Shown: positions 14,392 to 22,192 of the stretch, piece after piece | How positions within the stretch are numbered: the first letter of the stretch is position 1 | Layout of the letters: each line of letters starts with the position of its first letter | Assembly: GCA_041481445.1 (NCBI GenBank) | Contig: JBGPBV010000109.1 | Coordinates: 1-24,328 of the forward strand | DNA length: 24,328 bases | Direction of reading: 5' to 3' | Source of the DNA: AA29 sp041481445 | Lineage (GTDB): Bacteria > Acidobacteriota > Vicinamibacteria > Fen-336 | Made by a program: the position numbers and the translations under genes | The notes under the pieces: generated by a model | The model's input: the letters and a program-made list of their open reading frames with translations, nothing else | Told to the model about the DNA's origin: nothing | Database searches by the model: none

Positions 14392-15177
14392 ATGATGAAG
14401 ACGCCGCCCGGTTGGATCCGTGCCGTCGGGGGGGTCGGTGCGACGGTGGCTCGGCACACAGGCGGGATGGGCCTCCTGGCCTGGCGTACCGCGGCCGCCC
14501 TCGTCACCGGCCAGGTCTCGCTGCGCGAGTGCACCGCCCAGCTCTACTCGATGGGTGTGCAGAGCCTGCCCCTGGTGCTGGTCACGTCGATCCTTTCCGG
14601 CGTCGTGACCTCGCAGCAGGGCGGGTACCAGTTCACCGGCTCCATACCCCTCTACGTGCTCGGCAGCGTGGTCACCTCGAGCGTGGTGCTGGAGCTGGGG
14701 CCCGTCCTCACCGCGGTGGTCGTGATCGGCCGGGTGGGGGCGCGCATCACCGCCGAGCTGGGCACCATGCAGGTCTCGGAGCAGATCGACGCGCTGTACT
14801 CGCTCGGGCGTGACCCGGTCAAGGTCCTGGCCGCCCCCCGCATCCTGGCCGGGATGCCGGCCATGATCCTGCTCGTCGGGATCGCGAACCTCGTGGGCGT
14901 GCTGGCCGGGATGCTGGCCGCGCGCCTGACCGTGGGGCTGGGCCACGCCACCTTCCTCTACGGCGCGCGGCTGTTCTGGCACAGCTACGACTTCTTCTAC
15001 TCCGAGATGAAGGCCTGGTGCTTCGGCTTCATCATCCCGCTGATCTCCGTGCACATGGGGCTGCTCACGCGCGGGGGGGCGGAAGGGGTCGGCCGCTCCA
15101 CCACCGCCTCCGTGGTCTTCATGATCATCGCGGTGCTGGTGGCGGACGCGCTCTTCCCGCCCCTCTTCTTGAACTGA
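14392..15177 (+). CDS. mlaE: MlaE/YrbE-family ABC transporter permease
   Basis: A 261-residue inner-membrane permease, the first gene of an Mla/Mce-type lipid transporter. It contains the family segments VTSILSGVVTSQQGGYQF, then GPVLTAVVVIGRVGARITAE with the conserved Glu in the coupling region, and EQIDALYSLGRDPVKVLAAP, the loop that meets the ATPase; five or so hydrophobic helices are visible. MlaE proteins form a homodimer under the MCE ring and move phospholipids (or, in some lineages, sterols or other lipids). The frame is open to 14323, but the tandem ATG at 14392/14395 begins a normal N-terminus. There is no Shine-Dalgarno site, and a TAGTAT box (14376-14381) lies 10 bases upstream in a short AT-rich patch that is striking in this sequence. 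The next gene follows after 3 bases. Confidence 0.93.
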   Translation: MMKTPPGWIRAVGGVGATVARHTGGMGLLAWRTAAALVTGQVSLRECTAQLYSMGVQSLPLVLVTSILSGVVTSQQGGYQFTGSIPLYVLGSVVTSSVVLELGPVLTAVVVIGRVGARITAELGTMQVSEQIDALYSLGRDPVKVLAAPRILAGMPAMILLVGIANLVGVLAGMLAARLTVGLGHATFLYGARLFWHSYDFFYSEMKAWCFGFIIPLISVHMGLLTRGGAEGVGRSTTASVVFMIIAVLVADALFPPLFLN

Positions 15178-15180
15178 CGC

Positions 15181-15984
15181 ATGATCGAATACCGCGACCT
15201 CCACAAGACCTTCGACGTTCCCGTCCTGGCCGGGGTGAGCTTCACGGTGGAGACGGGGGAGACCCTGGCCGTGGCCGGCCCCTCCGGCACCGGCAAGAGC
15301 GTCCTCCTCAAGACGACGATCGGCCTGATCGTGCCCGAGCAGGGCGACGTGTGGATCGACGGCGAGTCCGTCTTCTCCGCGAACCCCGAGCAGCTCCAGG
15401 CCATCCGGCGCAAGGCGGGCTACGTCTTCCAGAACGCCGCCCTCTTCGACTCGATGAACGTCTACGAGAACGTGGCCTACGGCCTGCCCGAGAGGGCCCT
15501 CAAGACGATCGGGCGCCGGGAGGTCCTGCGCCGCGTGGCGCGGGCCCTGGAGGACGTCAACCTCGACCCCGCCCTGGTGCTCAACAAGCTGCCCGCCGAG
15601 CTCTCCGGGGGCATGCGCAAGCGTGTGGGCCTGGCCCGCGCGATCGTGGGCGAGCCCCAGATCCTGCTCTACGACGAGCCGGTCACCGGCCTCGATCCCG
15701 TGAACGCGGCCGCCATCGACCGCCTCATCTGCGACATCTCCGAGCGCACCCACGTCACCTCGATCGTGGTGACCCACGACATCGAGGGGGCCCTGTCGAT
15801 CTCCGACCGCCTTGCCCTCCTCGACGGCGGCAAGCTGCGCTTCCTGGGCACGCCCGACGAGTTCCTGAAGAGCCGCGACGCGCTGGTGCGGGCCTTCGCC
15901 GACCGCCCGGCGGCGGTGGAGGCGGCCATGGCCGGCTCCGCGCGCGCGGGACGCCTGGCCGGCGCGAAGACGGCGACACGGTGA
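15181..15984 (+). CDS. mlaF: MlaF/Mkl-family ABC transporter ATPase
   Basis: A 267-residue cytoplasmic ATPase that powers the lipid transporter. Visible motifs are Walker A GPSGTGKS (33-40), Q-loop Q84 in YVFQNAALFDSMNVYENV, the signature LSGGMRKR (141-148), Walker B ILLYDEP (161-167) with the D-loop TGLDP, and the H-loop His199 in VVTHD. The AALFDSMNVYENV and GGMRKRVGLARAI segments are typical of the Mkl/MlaF subfamily. The C-terminal 30 residues are Ala/Arg-rich and poorly conserved. It follows the permease gene by 3 bases with no ribosome-binding site of its own, so translational coupling is likely. Confidence 0.95.
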   Translation: MIEYRDLHKTFDVPVLAGVSFTVETGETLAVAGPSGTGKSVLLKTTIGLIVPEQGDVWIDGESVFSANPEQLQAIRRKAGYVFQNAALFDSMNVYENVAYGLPERALKTIGRREVLRRVARALEDVNLDPALVLNKLPAELSGGMRKRVGLARAIVGEPQILLYDEPVTGLDPVNAAAIDRLICDISERTHVTSIVVTHDIEGALSISDRLALLDGGKLRFLGTPDEFLKSRDALVRAFADRPAAVEAAMAGSARAGRLAGAKTATR

Positions 15985-16023
15985 CCGGCATGCCGGACGA
16001 ACGCCAACCTGGAGGAACCCCCC

Positions 16024-17013
16024 ATGGCCGAAAGTGACGATCTGGCCCCGCGCCACGAGGAGGCGACCCCGGCTCCGCCGGTGCTGCCGCCCACGCGCGG
16101 GCGCGACCAGGCGCTCTGGGTCGGGTTCTTCCTGGTGCTCGGGATCATCGCGATCTTCGCCGCGCTGTACATCCTGACCGACGCCGCCTTCTTCCGCGGC
16201 CGCTACATCGTGAGCACGACCGTGCCCAACGCGGGCGGGATCCGCAAGGGCGATCCCGTGCAGCTGCTCGGGGTGAACATCGGCCGCATCCAGAGGTTCA
16301 AGCTCGACAAGGGCCAGGTCGAGATCCGCCTGGAGCTGGAAGGGGAGTACAACGTGCCCCGCGACTCGAAGGTGCGCCTCAAGTCGGCGGGGCTGCTGGG
16401 AGGCATGGTGGCCGACGTCGAGCCCGGGGAGGCCACCACCTTCGTGCGCAACGGGGACCGGCTGCCGGGCACCACCGAGGAGGCGGTCATGGACCAGGCC
16501 ACCCGGATCGCGGCCAAGGCGGAGAAGGTCCTCGCGCAGGTCGAGAAGATCTTCACCGACCAGACGGTGAAGAACGTCGTCGGGACGGCCGACAATGCCC
16601 AGGTCGCGACCGCCGACCTCCGCCGCGTCATCCGCGACGTCTCGGCGGCGGTGACCGAGCAGCGCAAGCAGCTCGCCACGCTGGAGGCGAGCCTGCAGCG
16701 CTCCGCGACCGGGGTCGAGAAGATCACCACCGGCCCCGAGCTGGACCGCGCGGTCAAGCGCCTCGATTCGCTCAGCGAGAAGATGGACGCCGTGACCGCC
16801 TCGTTGCAGCGGTCGTCGGCCTCGGTGGAGACGATCACGGCGCGGATGGCCAAGGGCGAGGGCTCGCTCGGCAAGCTCACCACGGACGACGAGCTCTACC
16901 GCCGGCTCAACGAGACGGTGGACAACCTGAACCAGGCGACGGTCAGCCTCAACCACCTCGTGGACGACGTCCAGAAGAACCCGAGGAAGTACATCAACCT
17001 CAAGGTGTTCTAG
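16024..17013 (+). CDS. mlaD: MlaD/MCE-domain lipid transport protein
   Basis: A 329-residue membrane-anchored periplasmic protein. After a Pro-rich cytoplasmic N-terminus comes one membrane helix (about 31-52, ALWVGFFLVLGIIAIFAALY). A single MCE domain follows (about 58-135), containing VPNAGGIRKGDPVQLLGVNI and the pore-loop region LKSAGLLGGMVADVEPG. The remaining 190 residues are helical with heptad-like runs (LATLEASLQRSATGVEKI; RLNETVDNLNQATVSLNH), far longer than the tail of E. coli MlaD and more like YebT/PqiB- or mycobacterial Mce-type coiled-coil extensions. Such helices can assemble into a periplasm-spanning needle. ATG 16024 has a GGAGGAA site at 16011-16017. No MlaB, MlaC or VacJ gene is in the window. 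Confidence 0.93.
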   Translation: MAESDDLAPRHEEATPAPPVLPPTRGRDQALWVGFFLVLGIIAIFAALYILTDAAFFRGRYIVSTTVPNAGGIRKGDPVQLLGVNIGRIQRFKLDKGQVEIRLELEGEYNVPRDSKVRLKSAGLLGGMVADVEPGEATTFVRNGDRLPGTTEEAVMDQATRIAAKAEKVLAQVEKIFTDQTVKNVVGTADNAQVATADLRRVIRDVSAAVTEQRKQLATLEASLQRSATGVEKITTGPELDRAVKRLDSLSEKMDAVTASLQRSSASVETITARMAKGEGSLGKLTTDDELYRRLNETVDNLNQATVSLNHLVDDVQKNPRKYINLKVF

Positions 17014-17845
17014 CTCTCATCCATTCCACGACCCGCGCGAGCACCTTCTCCTTGCCGACGTCGTTGAGCATCTCGTGCCGGAAGCCGTCCCACCACACGA
17101 GCTCGACGACGTCGGAAGGCGCCGCCTCGGCGAAGCGGCGCGTCGCCTCCGGGTCCACGAGCCGATCGTCGCCGGAGGCCATCACCAGCGAGGGCACGCG
17201 CAGCTCCCCGGCCCGCGCGCGGACGTCGGCCTGGGCGCGCCGGACGGCGCGCAGCCATCCCGCGGAGGCGGCGTGGCTCACGAGGGGATCGCGGGCGTAG
17301 GCGCGGCCGACCTCGGGATCCCGCGCGAGCAGGTCCACGTCGATGTGGGTCGGCAGCGGCCGGCGCGGCGCCACCCGTAGCAGGATCGCGGCCAGGACGC
17401 GCACGATCGCGGAGGGCCGGGAGGCCGGATGCACGGCCAGGAACGGCGACACGATCACGAGGCCGTGGAGCCCGGCCGGCCCGGAGAGGGCGAGGTCGAG
17501 GGCGATCAGGCCGCCCTGCGAATGGCCGAGGACGAAGAGGGGCCGCCCGGGCTCGCGCCGGCGCACCTCGTCGAGGGCGGCGCGAACGTCGGCCACGTAG
17601 TCGCCGATCGCGTCCACGTGGACGCGCGGGCCCTCGCTCCGGCCGTGGCCGCGGTAGTCGAGGGCATGGACGGCGAAGCCCGCCTCCGCCAGCGCGAAGG
17701 CCGTCGCCGGGTATCGCCCGGAGTGCTCGGCCAGGCCGTGGACGATCAGCACCGCGGCCCGCGCCACCCCGGCCGCCGGCCACGATCGTGCGAAGAGAGC
17801 GGGTCCGCCCGGCGCCCGGACCGTCCATTCGAGCGGGTCCCCCAT
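17000..17845 (-). CDS. Alpha/beta hydrolase, monoacylglycerol lipase/lysophospholipase type
   Basis: A 281-residue serine hydrolase. The oxyanion region is LIVHGLAEHSGRY (33-45), the pattern of the Hydrolase_4 family (monoglyceride lipases, PldB-type lysophospholipases). The nucleophile is S109 in GHSQGG, the acid is probably D227 in SGDDRLVD, and the histidine is H257 in GFRHEML. YRGHGRSEGPR (64-74) is also typical. It likely releases fatty acids from monoacylglycerols or lysolipids. There is no signal peptide, so it is presumably cytoplasmic. I chose ATG 17845 because the frame upstream has no protein-like character. Its 3' end overlaps that of the MCE gene by 14 bases in convergent orientation. 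Proximity to a lipid importer suggests, but does not show, a shared lipid substrate. Confidence 0.88.
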   Translation of the reverse strand: MGDPLEWTVRAPGGPALFARSWPAAGVARAAVLIVHGLAEHSGRYPATAFALAEAGFAVHALDYRGHGRSEGPRVHVDAIGDYVADVRAALDEVRRREPGRPLFVLGHSQGGLIALDLALSGPAGLHGLVIVSPFLAVHPASRPSAIVRVLAAILLRVAPRRPLPTHIDVDLLARDPEVGRAYARDPLVSHAASAGWLRAVRRAQADVRARAGELRVPSLVMASGDDRLVDPEATRRFAEAAPSDVVELVWWDGFRHEMLNDVGKEKVLARVVEWMRARTP

Positions 17846-17865
17846 GGGGCGAAGTGTAGTGGGCG

Positions 17866-17895
17866 TTGACGGACGTGTCGTGCCGCCGGTAGTGT
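17866..17895 (+). promoter_or_regulatory. Probable promoter of the 17904-20150 membrane protein
   Basis: TTGACG (17866-17871) and TAGTGT (17890-17895) are 18 bases apart. Transcription would start at about 17902, within two bases of the ATG at 17904, which has no Shine-Dalgarno site. This is the same arrangement as at the TSUP permease. Confidence 0.5.
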
Positions 17896-17903
17896 TCGCG
17901 GCC

Positions 17904-20150
17904 ATGCAGCGGGCCCGCGGCACCCTCGTCGCGTCCGCCCTCTACACGCTGCTCGTCTTCGCCAGCTTCTACCCGCAGTCGGTCCGCCCCCGGAACACGA
18001 TCGCCTACGTCGGCGATTCGCTGGAGAGCGTCTACCTCGTGGCCTGGAACGTGCACCAGTTCTTCCGCGCCCCCGCCCGGCTCTTCGACGCGAACGTCCT
18101 CTTCCCGCACCGGCATGCGCTCGCGTTCACCGATCACCGGCTGCTGCCGTCGCTGGCGGTCGCGCCCGTCGTGTGGGCGACCGACGACCCGGTGCTGGCC
18201 ACGAACGTCGCCGTCGGTCTGGCCTGCCTCCTGGCCGCCCTCGGAGGCCGCCGGCTGGCCCTCGTCCTCGGGCTCCCGCCGATCGGGGCCTGGGCGGCGG
18301 GGGCGCTCTACGCGTTCCACACCTACCAGGTCAACGAGGGGCCGCGCCTCAACATCGTCGCGCACGGGTTCGTCCCGTTCGCGCTGGCCGAGCTCGTCCT
18401 CTACCTCCAGACGGGCGACCGGAGGCGCGCCTGGCGCACCGCCTCTTTCATGCTCCTCCAGGGGCTCAGCTCCAACTACCACCTCCTCTACGGCGCGCTC
18501 GTGATCGCACTGGTGCTCGCGGGCGCGCTCGTGGTGAGCCCGCGCCCGACGGCCCGCAAGCTGCCCACCCTCGCCCTGGCCGCCGCGGTGGCCGCGGCGC
18601 TGTTCCTGCCGATCGCGCTCCCGTACGTCCAGGCCGCGCGCGAGCAGGGATACGTCCGCGCGCTGGACGCGGGCATCGGCCTCGAGCACTACGTCTCCAC
18701 CTCGCCCACCAACCTCGTCTATGGCGCGATCGGGACCGAGGTCCGCCTGCAGCAGCGGGGCCCGCACTTCGTGGGCTTCCTGGCCCTGGCCCTCGTCCTC
18801 TTCACCCTCGCGCAGTGGGCGCGGGAGCGGGGCCGAGCGGAGGCGGGGACGGCGGCGGTCTCGCCGTCCTCCTGGGTCCCCGCCGCCGCCCTCCTCGCTT
18901 TCGTCCTCGTGCTCCTCTCCCTCGGCCCGGAGGTCACGGTCTGGGGACATCGCCTGGGGCCGGGGCCGTATCGCCTGCTCCACGCCTGGGTCCCGGGATT
19001 CCAGCTCGTGCGCATTCCCGAGCGGCTGGGCCTGCTCGCGATGCTCTTCGTCGGTCTGCTCGCCGGGCGCGCAGTGGGGCTCGTGGAGACGAGAGGGCCG
19101 CGATGGGGCGCCGTGATCCTGGCCGCGCTGCTTCCCCTCGAGCACCTCGGGCCGCTGCCCGTGACCCAGACCGTGCCCGTCGGGCGGCGCGTCCCGGAAG
19201 TCGTGCGCTGGCTCGACACCCATCCGGCGTCCGCGGTGGCGGAGGTGCCGATCCACGGCGAGGGGCTGGTGCGCGCGGAGACCGAGGAGATGTACTTCTC
19301 GGCCTACCACTTCAAGCCGATCATCCACGGCTACACGGCCTATCCGCCGCTGCTGAGCCGTCTCCTGCGGCGCCTCTCCGGCCAGTTCCCGGCCGAGACC
19401 GCGCTGCAGGCCTTTGCGCGCCTGGGGATCGACACCGTCGTCGTGCACCACGGACGGCCGGTCGGGGGCGACCTCGCGCGCCGGCTGCGCGACACGGGCC
19501 AGGACGACCGGCAATCCTTCGCGCGCCTGGTGCACCTGGCGGAGCTGGACCTCTTCGACCGCCTCCCGGCCGCGCTGGCCGCCGGCCGCATCGAGCGTCT
19601 GGCCCGCTTCGAGGGCGCGCCCGCGCGTCTCTACGCGAGCACGGCGGACGAGGTGTATCGCCTCCACCCGGGGCCGCCCCACGCCGCCGCGCCGTTCCCC
19701 TCCGGCCACCGCGTACGCGACCCCGCCTGGCGCTATCGCGCGAAGCTCGGCGATCCCGCCCTCGCTGCCGACGACGACCTCGCGACGTCGTGGACGGTCC
19801 CGCGATTCCTCCTCGGCGACGAGTTCTTCGAGGTCACGTTCGACCGTCCGCGGCGCGTGTCCGGCGTGGTGCTCCCCCTCCGCCGCGACAGCGTGTTCCC
19901 GACGCGCTTCCGCGTGGCCGGCCGCACTCCCGACGGCTGGGTGGAGCTGGCGCGCCTGGACGAGGCGCACCTGCTGCAGCTCGTCGACCGCCTGAGCGAC
20001 GATCCCCGGCGCGCCGCCCTGGGCTTCGACCTCGGCGGCCGGGCGCTCGGAGGGATCAGCCTGCTGGTGGACGAGGCGGGGACGAGCTTCGAGGGCTGGT
20101 CGCTTCCGGAGGTGGAGGTGTGGGCTCCGGACGAAGAGGCCGGACGTTGA
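17904..20150 (+). CDS. Polytopic membrane protein with C-terminal discoidin-like domain
   Basis: A 748-residue protein. The first 430 or so residues hold about ten hydrophobic helices. An early periplasmic loop carries GDSLESVYLVAWNVHQFF (37-54), an acidic motif placed like the DxD/DE motif of GT-C glycosyltransferases. The middle part is soluble. Residues 612-748 look like an F5/8 type C (discoidin/galactose-binding) domain: LAADDDLATSWTVPRFLLGD, then FFEVTFDRPRRVSGVVLPL, a typical beta-jelly-roll opening. It is probably a GT-C-fold glycosyltransferase or polysaccharide-handling protein whose jelly roll binds glycan on the periplasmic side; the enzymatic role is inferred only from fold-level similarity. 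ATG 17904 is preferred over an upstream in-frame start at 17844, which would sit before the promoter. Its 3' end overlaps the opposite gene by 95 bases. Confidence 0.8.
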   Translation: MQRARGTLVASALYTLLVFASFYPQSVRPRNTIAYVGDSLESVYLVAWNVHQFFRAPARLFDANVLFPHRHALAFTDHRLLPSLAVAPVVWATDDPVLATNVAVGLACLLAALGGRRLALVLGLPPIGAWAAGALYAFHTYQVNEGPRLNIVAHGFVPFALAELVLYLQTGDRRRAWRTASFMLLQGLSSNYHLLYGALVIALVLAGALVVSPRPTARKLPTLALAAAVAAALFLPIALPYVQAAREQGYVRALDAGIGLEHYVSTSPTNLVYGAIGTEVRLQQRGPHFVGFLALALVLFTLAQWARERGRAEAGTAAVSPSSWVPAAALLAFVLVLLSLGPEVTVWGHRLGPGPYRLLHAWVPGFQLVRIPERLGLLAMLFVGLLAGRAVGLVETRGPRWGAVILAALLPLEHLGPLPVTQTVPVGRRVPEVVRWLDTHPASAVAEVPIHGEGLVRAETEEMYFSAYHFKPIIHGYTAYPPLLSRLLRRLSGQFPAETALQAFARLGIDTVVVHHGRPVGGDLARRLRDTGQDDRQSFARLVHLAELDLFDRLPAALAAGRIERLARFEGAPARLYASTADEVYRLHPGPPHAAAPFPSGHRVRDPAWRYRAKLGDPALAADDDLATSWTVPRFLLGDEFFEVTFDRPRRVSGVVLPLRRDSVFPTRFRVAGRTPDGWVELARLDEAHLLQLVDRLSDDPRRAALGFDLGGRALGGISLLVDEAGTSFEGWSLPEVEVWAPDEEAGR

Positions 20151-22056
20151 CCCGCACGCCCCCGCCGTGCACGACCCAGGCCGCCTCGAGGTCGTAGGGG
20201 AGAGACGGCCGCCGGTTGGGCTGCGCGACGAGGCAGAGGGCGTGCACGCCCGGCTCCAGGCGCCACCAGGCCTCCTGCCCCTCCAGCACCTGCTCCGTGC
20301 GGCAGCTCTCCGGCCCCACCATCACGCCCGCCGCTACGCTTCCGTCCGTCACGCGGAAGGCCACGTCGGTGTCCCGGCGCGCCACGATGCAGGCCACCCA
20401 GGTCTGGTCGGGACGCGGCGAGCGATGGAGGGCGAACGCGGTCCCGGTGTCGCTCGGGCGGAGCGTGTACTCGAGGGACGGCGGGCAGAGCGCGGCCGAC
20501 ACGGCGTCCGGCGCGCGCCGGCGCGCCTCGAAGAGGAAGCGGTTGAACGTCTCGTCGTCGACGTCGTACCAGAGCCAGGTGTGGCCCAGGTGGCCGCGCG
20601 GCTCGAGGTGCTCGCGCACCCAGGCGTGCTGCTCGAAGTCGAAGACGCCGGCCAGGGCGTTGAGGTCGATGACGTTCCGCCCGGGAAGGATGTGCACGGG
20701 ATCGACCCGCGCCGCCGTCCACTCGCGCTCGGCCAGCCAGGAGGCGAGACGGCCGCGGTTCTGTCCCCAGTCGATGTTCGAGTCCGCGATCCATCGATAA
20801 GCGAGCCTCTTGGGCTGGACGACCAGGTTCGTGAACGCGAGCGGGTTGCCGAGATAGGCCGCGTTCTCCGCCAGCGCGCCCGCCACCGCCACGATCGCGA
20901 GCGCCGTCCAGGGCCGTCGCGGCGGGAGGGTGGCCAGGCCGGCGGCCGCGATCACGTAGCCCAGGGGCAGCGCCATGAGGACGTAGCGGTAGCCGATCTG
21001 CGCGTGGAAGGCGAGGGAGAAGTAGGCGAGGACCAGCGCCACGTTCCAGGCGAGCAGGCGCACGAGGGGATGCCGGCGCACGGCGGGCTGCGCGGCGGCC
21101 CGGACCCAGCCCCAGGTCTCGCCCACGAGCAGCAGTACCGGCGTCTTGAGGAGCCAGAGGACCGCGAAGTAGTACCAGACGCCGGTCGGATGGCGGCGGC
21201 CGAGCAGGACGACGCCCCAGTCCCGCCGCTCGGAGACGAGCGACGCGTCGAAGGCGGTGAGGAACGCCGCCGGCACGGGCAGGCGCATCCCCGGCCACCA
21301 CGCGGCCACGACCGCGAGCCTCGAGCGGAGGCCGATGGCCTCGAGGGGCCGCCCGACGTCGTGGAAGAGGTATGCAGCGCAAACCACGAGCCAGGCGGTG
21401 GCGGCCGTCGTCGCGAGCAAGAGGGCCAGGCGCCGCCACGGTCCGCGGGCGCCCTCTGGTGGCGGCGCGACAAGGGGGAGGACGGCGATCCCGGGCAGGA
21501 GGAGGACGGCCGAGACCTTGGCCACGAACGCGACGCCCAGCGCACCGCCCAGCAGGAGGGCGTGCCGGAGGGACGGCGCCGTCCAGAGCCGGTACGCGCC
21601 CAGGAGGCTCGCCATCGTGGCGCAGGCGAAGGGTACGTCCGCGGTGGCGAGGCTGGCGTGCGCGACCAGGTTCGGGTCGAGCGCGCTGGCCACGAGCGCG
21701 AGGACGGCGGGGGCGGGGCCGATCTGCCGCCCGGCCGCATACGTGAGTCCCAGGAGCGCGGCCAGCCACAGCACGCTCGGCAGGCGGGCGGCCAGCCGCA
21801 GCACGGCCTCGTCGCGCGCTCCCGCCGCCCGCGCCGCCTTGCGCGCGAGCACCGCCGGAACCATGATCGGGGTCTTGGAGTTGAAGCGCTCCTGGCTGAG
21901 GCGCTCCCCGACGCCGGTGTCGAGGAGCCGTTCGCTCCACTGCAGGTGGATCAGCTCGTCGTAGGTCCAGCCAAGGACGGCGGAGGACCAGAGGGCGTGT
22001 CCGGCGGCGAGGGCGGCGACGGCGAGGGCGAGCACGCGGGCGGTGGCCGGGCGCAC
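20056..22056 (-). CDS. Family 39-like membrane glycosyltransferase
   Basis: A 666-residue polytopic protein. After the first helix comes GWTYDELIHLQWSERLLDTG, with D33 and E34 as the catalytic acidic pair of GT39-like enzymes, then SQERFNSKTPIMVPAV in the place of the HKPP loop. About ten further helices run to residue 400, including FHAQIGYRYVLMALPLGYVI. A soluble domain of about 250 residues follows, with RWIADSNIDWGQN near its start, a segment I associate with this subfamily. The last 25 or so residues are a Pro/Ser-rich tail encoded by DNA that overlaps the convergent gene. The start is GTG at 22056 with a moderate GGGAG site; no better ATG is near. Substrate unknown. Confidence 0.87.
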   Translation of the reverse strand: MRPATARVLALAVAALAAGHALWSSAVLGWTYDELIHLQWSERLLDTGVGERLSQERFNSKTPIMVPAVLARKAARAAGARDEAVLRLAARLPSVLWLAALLGLTYAAGRQIGPAPAVLALVASALDPNLVAHASLATADVPFACATMASLLGAYRLWTAPSLRHALLLGGALGVAFVAKVSAVLLLPGIAVLPLVAPPPEGARGPWRRLALLLATTAATAWLVVCAAYLFHDVGRPLEAIGLRSRLAVVAAWWPGMRLPVPAAFLTAFDASLVSERRDWGVVLLGRRHPTGVWYYFAVLWLLKTPVLLLVGETWGWVRAAAQPAVRRHPLVRLLAWNVALVLAYFSLAFHAQIGYRYVLMALPLGYVIAAAGLATLPPRRPWTALAIVAVAGALAENAAYLGNPLAFTNLVVQPKRLAYRWIADSNIDWGQNRGRLASWLAEREWTAARVDPVHILPGRNVIDLNALAGVFDFEQHAWVREHLEPRGHLGHTWLWYDVDDETFNRFLFEARRRAPDAVSAALCPPSLEYTLRPSDTGTAFALHRSPRPDQTWVACIVARRDTDVAFRVTDGSVAAGVMVGPESCRTEQVLEGQEAWWRLEPGVHALCLVAQPNRRPSLPYDLEAAWVVHGGGVRVNVRPLRPEPTPPPPEATSPRSSSPPRPPAG

Positions 22057-22113
22057 GTGGTCAGCTCGCTCCCGTGCGGCGTCTCCCCGGCGGCATCGCC
22101 GCGGATTCTACAA

Positions 22114-22135
22114 GAGGGGACCGAAGGGACCCCTC
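22114..22135. other. Inverted repeat in a divergent intergenic region
   Basis: GAGGGG (22114-22119) and CCCCTC (22130-22135) are reverse complements. Within the 10-base loop CC and GG can pair further, past an A/A mismatch. It lies between the divergent glycosyltransferase (start 22056) and the metalloprotease (start 22193). It could be an operator or a leader hairpin; no T-tract follows. The rest of this 136-base gap shows no confident promoter. Confidence 0.35.
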
Positions 22136-22192
22136 GCGAGGCGGGACCGGAAGGCCTCATACTCGGGCGAGGAGCTTCGAGGAGCCCTGACG

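Noticed and set aside
14314..16956. An 880-codon minus-strand open frame across the Mla operon
   Set aside because: It is antisense to three clearly recognised transporter genes, and its translation is rich in His, Arg, Asp and Gly without motifs or hydrophobic core.
17010..19970. A 986-codon minus-strand open frame across the hydrolase and membrane-protein genes
   Set aside because: It is out of frame with the alpha/beta hydrolase (catalytic triad intact in the other frame) and antisense to the discoidin-domain protein. Its composition is typical of a shadow.
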